NCBI GenBank assembly: GCA_023391625.1
Contig: JAEWAN010000006.1
Span: forward strand, 372,001 to 436,000
Direction: 5' to 3'
Source of the DNA: Bacteroidota bacterium
GTDB lineage: Bacteria > Bacteroidota > Bacteroidia > Bacteroidales > Paludibacteraceae
DNA: 64,000 nucleotides
Every line of letters begins with the position of its first letter. The stretch's first letter is position 1. The notes below the pieces were generated by a model, which saw nothing but the letters and a program-made list of their open reading frames with translations, ran no database searches and was not told the DNA's origin. Of this stretch, positions 27,446 through 36,587 are shown in pieces. The position numbers and the translations under genes are program-made.

Positions 27446-28333
27446 ATGATAAACCGGATACGCCCATATATGATGCCTATCGCCATGCTGATAGGAGGAT
27501 TATTTTATAATGTTTTTTCACACTTGTCTTTCCTTACCCCCTATCTTATTTTCACCATGCTGTTACTGACTTACTGTAATCTTTCCTTAAAAAAGATTCG
27601 TTTTTCACAACTGCATTTCTGGCTTATATGCATACAGTTAATAGGGAGCCTGACCGTATATTTTATTCTTAAACCCATTAACCTGCTCATAGCACAAGGT
27701 ACGTTCATCTGCATACTGGCGCCCACAGCCACCTCGGCACCCGTAATTACCCGCATACTAAAAGGGAATGTAGAAAGCCTGATTGCCTATAGCCTGTTAT
27801 GTAACCTAACTGTGGCAATCGTTGCACCTATCCTCTTTTCCTATATTGGCAGCTATCAGGAAATGCCTTTTAGCGAATCTCTGATGATAATAGGAAAACA
27901 AGTAGGAGTTATTCTTTTAGGCCCATTTATATTAGCTATTGTCCTTCGGAAGATATTTCCTTCCGTTGAACAAAAAGGTGCTCTTTTTTCTACAATATCA
28001 TTCTTCTTATGGTGCTTTGCATTAATGGTTGTTACGTCAAAAATTATTGACTTTATTCTGCAACAAGGCACAGGAAACTACAAAATTGAAATTCTAATCG
28101 CCTGCTGTTCTTTCATTATCTGTGCAAGCCAATTTATCGTAGGAAGGAAAATAGGCCGTAAATATAACAACACGATAGCGGGAGGACAGGGATTAGGTCA
28201 AAAAAACACTATATTGGCTATCTGGATGGCACAAACTTATCTGAATCCTGTTTCATCCATCGGCCCCGGAGCTTATGTCCTGTGGCAAAATATAATTAAC
28301 AGCTACCAATTATGGAGAGATAGAAACAAATAA
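27446..28333 (+). CDS. Bile acid:sodium symporter (BASS)-like membrane transporter
   Basis: 295 residues, nine or ten hydrophobic segments, inner membrane. The order YLIFTMLLLTYCNLSLKK, then LLIAQGTFICILAPTATSAPVITRILKGN (the crossover region with Pro and polar residues) and later GGQGLGQKNTILAIWMAQTYLNPVSSIGPGAYVLWQNI fits the BASS/SBF superfamily, whose members carry organic anions with Na+. Substrate unknown; bile acids are not implied. The chosen ATG follows a -7 element. The EFR1 gene starts 22 bases downstream, so the three genes to 29770 probably form one operon. Confidence 0.75.
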   Translation: MINRIRPYMMPIAMLIGGLFYNVFSHLSFLTPYLIFTMLLLTYCNLSLKKIRFSQLHFWLICIQLIGSLTVYFILKPINLLIAQGTFICILAPTATSAPVITRILKGNVESLIAYSLLCNLTVAIVAPILFSYIGSYQEMPFSESLMIIGKQVGVILLGPFILAIVLRKIFPSVEQKGALFSTISFFLWCFALMVVTSKIIDFILQQGTGNYKIEILIACCSFIICASQFIVGRKIGRKYNNTIAGGQGLGQKNTILAIWMAQTYLNPVSSIGPGAYVLWQNIINSYQLWRDRNK

Positions 28334-28355
28334 TCCAAAATATAAAAAGTAAATT

Positions 28356-29150
28356 ATGGAAATTTCCAATATCAAGCTTGTGTATTTCAGCGCTACTTAT
28401 ACGACAAAGAACATATTAAAACTCGTTGCCGATCAAATTAACGGAGAAAAAACAGAATATGATATAACACAAACAGCACTGGAAAATGAGATTTTTTGCA
28501 CAGAAAAAGACGTATTGGTAATCGGTGCTCCGGTTTATGCCGGACGTATTCCGGAAAAAGCCCGCCAGGAGTTTGAAAAAATAAAAGGGAATAATACACC
28601 GGCTGTCATACTCTGTGTTTACGGAAACAGGGATTATGATGATGCGTTGCTTGAAATAAAAGACCTGGTAGAGAGCAATGGCTTCAAAGTTATTTCAGCC
28701 GGCGCCTTCATAGCTCAACACTCCATTTTTCCGCAAGTAGGGTCGCAAAGGCCTGATGAAACCGACATTTCCATTATCCGGGGATTTGGAAAGAAAAGTG
28801 CTGAAATCATAGCAAACACATCGGAATTATCTTCATTACCATCAATAGAAGTCAAAGGCAATAAACCGTATAAAATTCCGGGAAATATCCCATTAAAACC
28901 CGAAGGGAACAAAAATTGCGATCAATGCGGCAGATGTGTGAAACTATGCCCCGTTCATGCCATTCCTAGAGAAGCTCCACGTAAAACAGACAAAAACAAA
29001 TGCATTTCCTGCGGACGTTGCATCGTCATATGTCATACAAATGCCCGTCATTTTGGAGGTTTGTTATACAAAATGGCAAGCAAAAAATTTGTTCAAGCCA
29101 ACTCCCAACGAAAAGAACCGGAACTGCACTATACTATTCAATCATTGTAG
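28356..29150 (+). CDS. EFR1-family flavodoxin-ferredoxin fusion
   Basis: 264 residues. N-terminal flavodoxin-like domain (about 5-160) beginning LVYFSATYTTKNI, the FMN phosphate loop, with VIGAPVYAGRIP and CVYGNRDYDDAL as further FMN contacts. C-terminal dicluster ferredoxin with CxxCxxCxxxC sets at C188/C191/C194/C198 and C216/C219/C222/C226. Such proteins carry low-potential electrons in anaerobes, usually in the cytoplasm; partners vary. Lies between a transporter and a lipoprotein gene, which gives no clear pathway. Family assignment is firm, cellular role is not known. Confidence 0.9.
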   Translation: MEISNIKLVYFSATYTTKNILKLVADQINGEKTEYDITQTALENEIFCTEKDVLVIGAPVYAGRIPEKARQEFEKIKGNNTPAVILCVYGNRDYDDALLEIKDLVESNGFKVISAGAFIAQHSIFPQVGSQRPDETDISIIRGFGKKSAEIIANTSELSSLPSIEVKGNKPYKIPGNIPLKPEGNKNCDQCGRCVKLCPVHAIPREAPRKTDKNKCISCGRCIVICHTNARHFGGLLYKMASKKFVQANSQRKEPELHYTIQSL

Positions 29151-29155
29151 AAAAG

Positions 29156-29770
29156 ATGAAAACAATCTTATCACTATTAGCCGTTTTATGCATAACAAGT
29201 GGCTGCTCTTATTTTGAGACAAACAGTTCAAAAGGGATCATAACTGACGCTACCATGAATACCGTGACGATTATTACACGCGAAACAGAGACCCTTTCTT
29301 TCAGCACCATGTATGCAGATAAAGAGGCAGCTCACGGTCTGCTTTTAAACGATACCATCGAAGTTTTCTACAAAGGGCGATATAAACCGGGAATCGATGC
29401 GCAAAGACTGGTATTATCTCCCCGACTCAACATTCCGGGAAGCGACCGTGACAAACATGGTTGCATTGGCTCCGCAGGATACATATGGAGTGAAGTACAG
29501 CAGGATTGCATCCGGCTATTTGAAAAAGGAATCCGTCTAAAGTCCTCTAACAACAGCTCTCATGATGCTTTTATTGTTTTTAGCTCAGATTCCGCAAAAG
29601 CTGAGATATTTTTTCCGGACAATAAGTCCAATGAAATACTAAAAAAGACAATCCCCTCATCAGAAAAACACTACCGCAGCACAAAGGACAATACACTGGA
29701 ACTACAACTTATCAATAGCCAGTGGAATATTAAACAAAATAACACACCTATCTATATAGAAATAAAATAA
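29156..29770 (+). CDS. Lipoprotein with a conserved HGC...SAGY.WS motif, function unknown
   Basis: 204 residues. Signal with lipobox ITSGC (C17). The N-terminal half is a small beta domain (GIITDATMNTVTIITRE), followed by DKHGCIGSAGYIWSEV and DCIRLFEKGIRL, two paired cysteines around a short Trp-containing loop. I have an impression of similar motifs in other Bacteroidota lipoproteins but cannot name a family. The ATG at 29156 lies 5 bases after the EFR1 stop and creates a proper signal peptide, whereas upstream extension overlaps the EFR1 gene. Terminator overlaps the stop codon. Confidence 0.75.
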   Translation: MKTILSLLAVLCITSGCSYFETNSSKGIITDATMNTVTIITRETETLSFSTMYADKEAAHGLLLNDTIEVFYKGRYKPGIDAQRLVLSPRLNIPGSDRDKHGCIGSAGYIWSEVQQDCIRLFEKGIRLKSSNNSSHDAFIVFSSDSAKAEIFFPDNKSNEILKKTIPSSEKHYRSTKDNTLELQLINSQWNIKQNNTPIYIEIK

Positions 29771-29795
29771 CCCGGATAAAAATCCGGGTTATTTT
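29764..29795 (+). terminator. Terminator of the transporter-EFR1-lipoprotein operon
   Basis: A 14-bp stem (29764-29777 with 29782-29795), AAAA loop, T-rich right arm; includes the lipoprotein stop codon and may also serve the convergent S41 gene. Confidence 0.85.
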
Positions 29796-29819
29796 ACTAT
29801 AAACTTCGATAAATACGAA

Positions 29820-30995
29820 TTATTTTCCCGTATTTATATACTGTATTGCCCGTTCCAACTGAACATCTACACCATTAGCATATTGCTCTGCATCAAACCG
29901 AACTTCAATGTCTGGAGTTATACCGATTCCTTCATAACTATTCCCTTCAAGATCCCTAGACGCCATCGTTGAAGTTCTTACTTTAATAATGGAATTACTA
30001 AAAGAACCTGTATAATATAATTCAAACGGAGTAGCTAAAGGACCTGTAGCTCCCATGGTACGCTCTCCCACAAAATGCCCGTTAGGAAGTGTCTTAATAG
30101 CCAAAGTAGTTATTTCAGCCATACTTGCAGAACCTACATCTGCAAGAGACACGATAGGAGCTGTAATCTTAACACTTTCTTCCTGAGGATGAATAGTCCA
30201 GGGAGCCCAAGGAGAATAATCTAAACGTCCTACATTATTTTTGGTTTTTAGTTCCAAAAAACGATGGTCAGTAGCAATTAAATTTCCAAAAAAAGTATTC
30301 ATATCCGCAGCATTTCCACCCGGATTCTGTCTTATATCTACAATAACTCCTTTTAGTCCGGTTTCTTCCTTAAGCATATAAAAGAAATTGTCTAATCCCT
30401 GGAATGCCGGATCATTCTCATCACCAGCAGCAAGTAACTCTGTAAGCGCAAAATGATTGAAATGGATATAAACAATATCGTCCATCTTACAAGAAAAAAC
30501 AAATAAATCTTCCTGGGAAGTACTACGACCACCTTCCAGGTTACTTATTCTTCCCGAAGCTTTATTTACCTCCAAAAAATGATTAAAATCAGCAAAATCA
30601 AAACCTTTATGATAATAGTCCCGCTTTTTTACCTCATTGAGCGGTGTCTTTATCATAGAATCTTTCACCGTTATTGCAAAATGATGATCAACAAGTGTAC
30701 TGGTAATTTCCGTAAACAACCGAATAGCTTCATTAGTAGCTGACTCATCGTTAAAATCAGCACCTAATGCATCAAAACGAGGACTATATTTTTCATATAC
30801 CTGATCCCAATCTGTAGTATCAATATCCCAAAAAACATAATTATAATTCATTCCATTCCAGAAAGAATCAAAAGCCTGAGACCATGTCGAAATAAATTTT
30901 TGATCTTCCGGTTTCCAAATTTCCGGAGATTTATCCCGACAAGAAAAAGATATAAACAATACGGATACAATTAATAAAATTTTATGCTGTTTCAT
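29820..30995 (-). CDS. S41-family peptidase lipoprotein, third member
   Basis: 391 residues, only distantly related to the two copies at 8095 and 11256 but with the same layout: lipobox SFSC (C19), tricorn-like LVDHHFAITV with H105, GVIVDIRQNPGG (216-227) and a serine motif DVGSASMAEI with predicted nucleophile S291. The following ERTMGATG lacks an obvious CtpA-type lysine. An N-terminal helical region (about 30-100) resembles that of the other two (FWNGMNYNYVFWDIDTTDWDQVY matches ...YCYFNYKDIDWNQVY). It lies 25 bases after a barrel gene on the same strand. Confidence 0.85.
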   Translation of the reverse strand: MKQHKILLIVSVLFISFSCRDKSPEIWKPEDQKFISTWSQAFDSFWNGMNYNYVFWDIDTTDWDQVYEKYSPRFDALGADFNDESATNEAIRLFTEITSTLVDHHFAITVKDSMIKTPLNEVKKRDYYHKGFDFADFNHFLEVNKASGRISNLEGGRSTSQEDLFVFSCKMDDIVYIHFNHFALTELLAAGDENDPAFQGLDNFFYMLKEETGLKGVIVDIRQNPGGNAADMNTFFGNLIATDHRFLELKTKNNVGRLDYSPWAPWTIHPQEESVKITAPIVSLADVGSASMAEITTLAIKTLPNGHFVGERTMGATGPLATPFELYYTGSFSNSIIKVRTSTMASRDLEGNSYEGIGITPDIEVRFDAEQYANGVDVQLERAIQYINTGK

Positions 30996-31020
30996 TACTT
31001 TATATTCTATAAATTAATCA

Positions 31021-31740
31021 TTAATATAACTCAATACTGCTTTTTTCCTTATCCGGTAAATTTCCCAAAGTAACCAAGCAACCTATCTGAAAAACTAAAG
31101 TGTTACTATAACGGGGCATTTGGTTTTTCATATAATGCTTCTGTAAATCCGTCAGAGAATAATAATACCGACCTTCAGCTACCAACTGAACCCGGGGAGC
31201 CACCTGATATTGCAATCCGATACCCATCAATAAACCTCCTTCAAAACGATTATCCCGGCGGGAATCAAATGGAACTCTTTCATTAAAGTTATAAATCGTC
31301 CCTTCAATAAATTGGGGCATTACACCTTCCCTTTTACTTGAGAGCCAATATCCCCCATAAGCACCTAAATTAAGAAAACCTCTTAATTTATTTCCTCCAA
31401 ATGAAAAATGCGTATAAACAGGCAATTGCAAATAGCCGTTCTTTATGTTTGTATAAACACCATTAAAAAAACCAGACCGATGAATATTATAACCTTTTTC
31501 AATGTACGACAAATCAGCCTGTAATGCAAACCAATCGGCAAATTCATACTGAACCGGCACTCCTACCGTAAAACCCCCAAGAGGAGCGTAATTCCAGTCA
31601 TAAAAATATCCGGTTGAAGCTGAAAGGGTATTATGGGTATATCCACCTTGTATACCGACCCTCCACTGTGCCGATAAAGAGACCCCACAGAAAACCAGCA
31701 ACAGAAAAACCGGTAATCTTAAATAATTAATTATTTTCAT
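31021..31740 (-). CDS. Outer-membrane beta-barrel protein (PorT-like porin family)
   Basis: 239 residues. Signal peptide to about residue 24 (SLSAQ), then alternating strands typical of the eight-stranded outer membrane family: WRVGIQGGYTHNTL, FALQADLSYIEKGYN, GYLQLPVYTHFSF, FLNLGAYGGYWLSS, GLLMGIGLQYQV, RVQLVAEGRYYYSLTDL. The barrel ends near LVFQIGCLVTLG, followed by a short polar tail. Family members have diverse or unknown functions. Not the same family as the 7243/10379 proteins, although it too precedes an S41 lipoprotein gene. Probably in one operon with the 31855 lipoprotein. Confidence 0.8.
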   Translation of the reverse strand: MKIINYLRLPVFLLLVFCGVSLSAQWRVGIQGGYTHNTLSASTGYFYDWNYAPLGGFTVGVPVQYEFADWFALQADLSYIEKGYNIHRSGFFNGVYTNIKNGYLQLPVYTHFSFGGNKLRGFLNLGAYGGYWLSSKREGVMPQFIEGTIYNFNERVPFDSRRDNRFEGGLLMGIGLQYQVAPRVQLVAEGRYYYSLTDLQKHYMKNQMPRYSNTLVFQIGCLVTLGNLPDKEKSSIELY

Positions 31741-31783
31741 GTAATATTAAATATTGATTAAAAAAAATAGTTCTATTATATAA

Positions 31784-31843
31784 ATAATGAAAATGCTTCC
31801 AAACGCTTGTCTTTTAACTGACATTTGAAAGCATTTTCATTAT
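31784..31843 (-). other. Large hairpin between lipoprotein and barrel genes
   Basis: Perfect 15-bp outer stem (31784-31798 with 31829-31843) and two short inner stems (CAAA/TTTG and TGTC/GACA). No T-run directly after it on the minus strand, so it may be an attenuator or processing site within the operon. Confidence 0.5.
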
Positions 31844-31854
31844 AGAATAACTAA

Positions 31855-32814
31855 TTAAAGCGGTTTATAAACGATATGAGCATTGCATTCGCCCGTATCA
31901 GAAATCTCTGATTTAAGTACAACTGAGCTTCCGCCATTATCAGCCGTAAATTGCAATTCTATCTTTTTTTCTAAGACTAACTGATCTATAAGTTCTCTGT
32001 CTTCTTTTGAATAATCGGCAAGTGACGTTTTCATACTAATCTTATCCAATACAACCTTTGTTGCCGCATCCGGAGCAAATCCATCCAACAAGTTATGTCC
32101 AAGATTTTGATTTTCCTTATAATGCAAATATGTACGTAATCCGCTAATTCTTTGATAGAACAACACCAATATGTCTTTTTTTGAATTAGAAGAAGTACAG
32201 ACTTCCTCTACTCCACTTAATTTTGTGTTATCAAAAATATAATACGCTACACGTGTACCCATTGTCATACTCGCACTACCACCAAGATCATCACTTATGC
32301 TTATGGATTTATATATCTCAGGTTCGGACTCCGTCATATATTTCTTACCATCTTCCGCTACCTTAAGATTTTTCACATAGTATAATGTTTCTTCAACGGT
32401 TTCTCCCCAATAAGAAGTACGTACATCATAAGGAGCTGCATGCATTTGGATGCTTTTTTCCACAGATTTAGTTCCAAAAGTCATCCGAAGCGTTATAGTA
32501 AGATTTCCCGCATTATTTAATGCTAAAGACTGTGTAGCCTTTCCATCTTTAATCACAACATCAAAAGATTGTAGCCCTACAACCCATTTCATTTTTACCT
32601 GACTGGCATCAATGCCTTCACTTATAGTATAAGGACAAGCAAGAGAGAAAAACCTTCCGGCTTTTACATCTGTTGAAGCCACTTCTATTTCTCCTAAAAC
32701 ACCGATAGGATCAATATCATACGGATTAACAGCCGGCTTTTCCGGATCGCACGAGATAAAAAGGCCGCCACAAATAAGAGGCAATACCAAAAACAGAATA
32801 GATTTTAATTTCAT
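31855..32814 (-). CDS. Large lipoprotein of unknown function
   Basis: 319 residues. Lipobox FISC (C22) after a hydrophobic leader. The mature part starts with a proline-rich linker, followed by an Ig/PKD-like segment (EIEVASTDVKAGRFFSLACP...KWVVGLQSFDVVI) around residues 40-125 and then an alpha/beta region with no recognised domain. Such Ig-like lipoproteins are common in Bacteroidota surface operons. Upstream of the barrel and S41 genes with a promoter-like element before it, so it could be the first gene of a three-gene envelope operon. Function unknown. Confidence 0.7.
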   Translation of the reverse strand: MKLKSILFLVLPLICGGLFISCDPEKPAVNPYDIDPIGVLGEIEVASTDVKAGRFFSLACPYTISEGIDASQVKMKWVVGLQSFDVVIKDGKATQSLALNNAGNLTITLRMTFGTKSVEKSIQMHAAPYDVRTSYWGETVEETLYYVKNLKVAEDGKKYMTESEPEIYKSISISDDLGGSASMTMGTRVAYYIFDNTKLSGVEEVCTSSNSKKDILVLFYQRISGLRTYLHYKENQNLGHNLLDGFAPDAATKVVLDKISMKTSLADYSKEDRELIDQLVLEKKIELQFTADNGGSSVVLKSEISDTGECNAHIVYKPL

Positions 32815-32885
32815 TTTTTTATTTTTTATTAAAACATTATTTACCCCGATTTAGGATAAATAAAAACAAATTAATTTTTATTGTG

Positions 32886-32893
32886 CAAAATTA
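32886..32893 (-). promoter_or_regulatory. -7 promoter element of the 31855 lipoprotein operon
   Basis: TAATTTTG on the minus strand, 72 bases before the lipoprotein ATG. Confidence 0.45.
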
Positions 32894-32959
32894 ATCTTTT
32901 CATCTGGACTAACAACTATAAATCCTAATATAAAAATAACTATCAATTATTTATAAAAT

Positions 32960-32993
32960 AGAAATAGCTGCTTTATAAAAAACAGCTATTTCT
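32960..32993 (-). terminator. Terminator-like hairpin after the DUF5683-like gene
   Basis: An 11-bp stem (32960-32970 with 32983-32993) and a 12-base AT-rich loop, just past the stop at 33018 on the minus strand; T-rich DNA follows. Confidence 0.6.
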
Positions 32994-33017
32994 ACACAAT
33001 TTATATTTATCTGGACT

Positions 33018-33554
33018 CTAAAAAGAAATTTTCAATGCCAGCCCTACGGGATTTGTCACCTCATTATGCATGGCTACCGTGCCTACATAAGGAGATAAGC
33101 TGACCTCCATTGCCGTTGTTTTACGAAGATCTCGAATATACATATTGTTTACTTTAGCTACCCGGACAGCATCCGTAATGGACCAAATATTGATTGACAA
33201 CATACCAAGTGTTCCGACTAAAGCCAATCCTAAACCTGAAGGAAACATTTTTGAATCATAATTATTTGTATAGTCAAAAGACATCATTATAGATCCGGCT
33301 ACAGCTACCGCACCAAAAGCTACATTTCCTCCCAGAAAAGCGAAACCACGCCCCACTTCCCCGGCAAGCATTTGCCCCAAACCGGGTATAAACAATGAAG
33401 CAATACCACACAATGCCGGATCATAAGGATCAGGATACTCCGGAACATATAACTTAGGATTATACACCAACTTGTTCTGCTTGTAAGTTTGAGCATTTAA
33501 CTGAACAAAAAGAGATACAAAACAAATAACTAATAAACAAATTATGTTCTTCAT
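33018..33554 (-). CDS. DUF5683-like secreted/membrane protein
   Basis: 178 residues with a signal peptide (…FVQLNAQ). The stretch ALCGIASLFIPGLGQMLAGEVGRGFAF, two further hydrophobic segments (GAVAVAGSIMMS and GLALVGTLGMLSINIWSITDAVRVAK) match the pattern 'xxPGLGQxxxGxxxxG...D..R' of Bacteroidota DUF5683-type proteins, as I recall. Likely envelope-associated; function unknown. Own promoter (-7 at 33582-33589) and terminator, hence a single-gene unit. Confidence 0.65.
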   Translation of the reverse strand: MKNIICLLVICFVSLFVQLNAQTYKQNKLVYNPKLYVPEYPDPYDPALCGIASLFIPGLGQMLAGEVGRGFAFLGGNVAFGAVAVAGSIMMSFDYTNNYDSKMFPSGLGLALVGTLGMLSINIWSITDAVRVAKVNNMYIRDLRKTTAMEVSLSPYVGTVAMHNEVTNPVGLALKISF

Positions 33555-33581
33555 GGCTTTATAATTTTAAATTAACTACCA

Positions 33582-33589
33582 CAAAAATA
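33582..33589 (-). promoter_or_regulatory. -7 promoter element of the 33018 gene
   Basis: TATTTTTG on the minus strand, 28 bases before the ATG. Confidence 0.6.
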
Positions 33590-33656
33590 ACAAACCGACT
33601 GAATTATAACTATTTTTCGAAAAAGATTATAATTTTTCATCTAACTTAACTATCAA

Positions 33657-33854
33657 TCATTTATTCTGAACATAATTAATTGCCATTTTTACGACTTCAT
33701 AATCATGACACACCATTAAATCAAATAAAAAGTAATCCGGAAACATGGTACAATTTGCCTGCTTCCGGATCATTTTCGTATAAAAAGTTTCTAATTCGTA
33801 TAAATGCTTGTTGATATTAAAGCCTGCATTTTTCAAAACAAACTCTATCCGTAT
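33657..33854 (-). pseudogene. C-terminal remnant of an unidentified gene
   Basis: In the 438-base gap between two genes the minus strand holds a 65-codon open frame (from after a TAG at 33855-33857 to the TGA at 33657) that reads like real protein: KNAGFNINKHLYELETFYTK, CTMFPDYFLFDL, HDYEVVKMAINYVQNK. It has no plausible ATG start near its beginning; an internal ATG would leave 38 codons. Immediately upstream the same frame holds further stops. I read it as the tail of a decayed gene. The parent family is not recognised. Confidence 0.4.
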
Positions 33855-33992
33855 CTAAATTAACCGACTCCGTTTTCCAAAAAATTAAGTTTTAAATATA
33901 AGATAAAATACACCACGATTTCAGTTCACAATTACAAAAAGAAAAACTGAATTTTAAACTGGAGTTTTATCGCTTATCCACGGAAAGCGACT

Positions 33993-36449
33993 TTACATTT
34001 CACCTCCCATTTCCATATCACCGCTTATTCCGGAAGCATCACTCCGTCTTTCATTTTTCTTTGGATTCATATTACCAAAATTATATGTCAGGTTTATCCC
34101 AACAGAACGTCCGCTCCAATAGGATTCGGAATATTGACTGAAACCTGTACCGGAAGTAGAAGACTTACGACGTCGTGAATTTAATAAATCCCTTACAGTA
34201 AGATTAACATTCAATGTCCGGTTGAAAAAAGATTTTCTAAGCCCTAAATCAATGGAATAATCCGATTCCTGCCGACCCTGTGCAATAACACGGGGCGAAG
34301 TATATCTTCCGGTAATTTGCCCGGTAAAATCACGGGCAATCATAACATTGGCCATTATACGGGCATTCCAGGCAAAACCGGACTGTTGTTTTATAATTTC
34401 TTCAATATCATTGTAAGGGTTATGATAAGTAGCTGCATCAATCTTACTATAATACAGGTTGACAGAACTTGTCAGATTAAGAATCTTGAACAAGCTGTTT
34501 TTTGCAACAAGCTCCAAACCGGCGTAATTGGACTGGGTTATATTCATAAAAGTTGATTCTGTTCCTGTAGGAACTTTATAACGCACTCTCTGTATAACAT
34601 CGTCCGTAAAACGATAAAAGGCGGATGCCGAAAGAGAATGATAGTCCCAGTTTCTCATGTAGTTCAATTCAAAAGCAGATGAAAACTCCGGCGAAAGGGC
34701 CTGATTACCAAAAGATATATTGGTGGAATCGGAATAATCGCGAAACGGATTAATCTGCCATCCTCGAGGGCGATTTACCCGTCGGGTATAATTTAACTGT
34801 ATCTCATCCCGGTCAGAAATGGAATAACCAAGATAAACACTTGGGAACAACTGAAAATAAGATTTATCATCTTTCATTTCAGTCAGATTTATATCCTGAG
34901 AAACAGCATTTTTAAGCATATATTCTCCCCGTAATCCTACCTGAGCACTGAATTTTTCAAAAAATCTTTCCCCATAAGTCACATAAAGAGCATGTATTTG
35001 TTCCTTATAATCAAAGACATTATAATATTGAGGCAACTGTACCCCTCCGTTTAATAAATCCAGCCCGTCAGACTCATCAAACCTATTTTGTATATTGCTT
35101 TGCCATCCCACTTCCAAACGTCCCGTTTCCGTAAGTTTATTGGTATAATCTACCTTAAACTGCAATCCAGAATTACTATTTTTTGAGGTCTGACCCGTTT
35201 TAGACTGCTCTGATGAAGGGAAAGAATCTATCTGATGGTATATATTTTCACCCTGGCTTGTGTGCCTTGAATAGGATAAGCTGGCCAGCAACTCAGTCCC
35301 TTTCCTGTCAAATTCATGTTTATAATCAAGATTTATATTAAAACTTCTCCGGGAAGATTCATTGGTATTATTTTTCCTGTATATGCGCTCAACATCATTG
35401 GTTGTCAGGTTATTCAATTCATAGTTAAGGAAACTGTTTCCGCTACCTCCTCCAAACATTCCAAATCCAGACAACCCGATGGTGTTTTTATCATTGATAT
35501 GATAATCCGCTCCTGCACGAAAAAACAAACCGTTATGAGATGATGTATTCTCATTATTCTGATGAAGCAAAGTCGTATCATTATCGTTGATAGTAGTAAG
35601 ATCAGTAAGACTTCCTCCTTTTCGTCCCATATTCCGGTAACCGATGTTGGCATAAGCATCTATTTTAGAGCTATTATAATTTATATTAGCCCCAACATTA
35701 CCACCTAAGCGCGATCCCTGAGGATACATAAGTCCTCCGGACACACTCCCGTAATATCCGCCTTTTCTGTCTTTTTTAAGAACCAGATTAATGATTCCGG
35801 CTGTTCCTTCCGGATCAAATTTTGCAGACGGATTGGTTATCACCTCAATAGATTCTATACTTTCAGCAGGCATTTGTTCAAGAATCTGTGCCCGGTTATC
35901 TGCCGTAAGCCCGGATGGTTTCCCATTAATCCACACCTCAACGCTTTCATTATTACGGAGGGAGATATTTCCTTCATTGTCCACCTCTACCGAAGGGATA
36001 TTTTCCAACACTTCTGTGGCCGATCCTCCTGCCGCAGCAATATTCTGATCCACGCTAAAAACCTTCCGGTCTATCTCAAACTTCATTTGCGAACCTAAGG
36101 CCACCACTTCAATTTCAGACAACATTTTACTGTCTTCTTCAATCTTAATTGTACCGAAGCTTACATCTTTACCGTTCACCGTAAAATTACGTTGATACGG
36201 TATATAACCTACAAAGCTCAAACGCAAAGTATATTTCCCGTTTTGAACGGAAGAAAATTCAAAATAACCGTTTTCATCCGTAGCTATCCCCATAATGGGG
36301 ACTTCGGAATCTGACATGGAAACGGTTGCATTTACAAAATCCACAGGAACACCGGTACCGGCATCTATCACAACACCGCTGATTTTATAAGCAGCCTGAA
36401 GGGAAGAATAAAGAAATAACAACAAAAATAACGTAACACTCTTTCTCAT
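33993..36449 (-). CDS. TonB-dependent-receptor-like outer membrane beta-barrel protein
   Basis: 818 residues from the ATG at 36449; an upstream in-frame TTG is less likely. Signal peptide to about 20 (LQAAY), carboxypeptidase-regulatory-like domain about 22-100 (SGVVIDAGTGVPVDFVNATV), plug domain about 115-220 with SATEVLENIPSVEVD and ESIEVITNPSAKFDPEGTAGIINLVLKK, then a 22-strand barrel of the OMP_b-brl_3 type. The extreme C-terminus is Met/Gly-rich (SDASGISGDMEMGGEM) after the last strand, which is unusual. No SusD partner is adjacent, so polysaccharide import is not indicated; peptide, metal or adhesion roles are open. A 5' hairpin is described separately. Confidence 0.88.
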   Translation of the reverse strand: MRKSVTLFLLLFLYSSLQAAYKISGVVIDAGTGVPVDFVNATVSMSDSEVPIMGIATDENGYFEFSSVQNGKYTLRLSFVGYIPYQRNFTVNGKDVSFGTIKIEEDSKMLSEIEVVALGSQMKFEIDRKVFSVDQNIAAAGGSATEVLENIPSVEVDNEGNISLRNNESVEVWINGKPSGLTADNRAQILEQMPAESIESIEVITNPSAKFDPEGTAGIINLVLKKDRKGGYYGSVSGGLMYPQGSRLGGNVGANINYNSSKIDAYANIGYRNMGRKGGSLTDLTTINDNDTTLLHQNNENTSSHNGLFFRAGADYHINDKNTIGLSGFGMFGGGSGNSFLNYELNNLTTNDVERIYRKNNTNESSRRSFNINLDYKHEFDRKGTELLASLSYSRHTSQGENIYHQIDSFPSSEQSKTGQTSKNSNSGLQFKVDYTNKLTETGRLEVGWQSNIQNRFDESDGLDLLNGGVQLPQYYNVFDYKEQIHALYVTYGERFFEKFSAQVGLRGEYMLKNAVSQDINLTEMKDDKSYFQLFPSVYLGYSISDRDEIQLNYTRRVNRPRGWQINPFRDYSDSTNISFGNQALSPEFSSAFELNYMRNWDYHSLSASAFYRFTDDVIQRVRYKVPTGTESTFMNITQSNYAGLELVAKNSLFKILNLTSSVNLYYSKIDAATYHNPYNDIEEIIKQQSGFAWNARIMANVMIARDFTGQITGRYTSPRVIAQGRQESDYSIDLGLRKSFFNRTLNVNLTVRDLLNSRRRKSSTSGTGFSQYSESYWSGRSVGINLTYNFGNMNPKKNERRSDASGISGDMEMGGEM

Positions 36450-36587
36450 ACCTGAAAAATAATCTATCAATAACCTGTTTATCTATATAAAACCAGTGAA
36501 TCCTATTAGACTTTCATAAAGCAGGAAGGTTTAAAAACACTTTTCACATATTAACAATTTTCATCCATAGTCCCTAAACAACGCATA

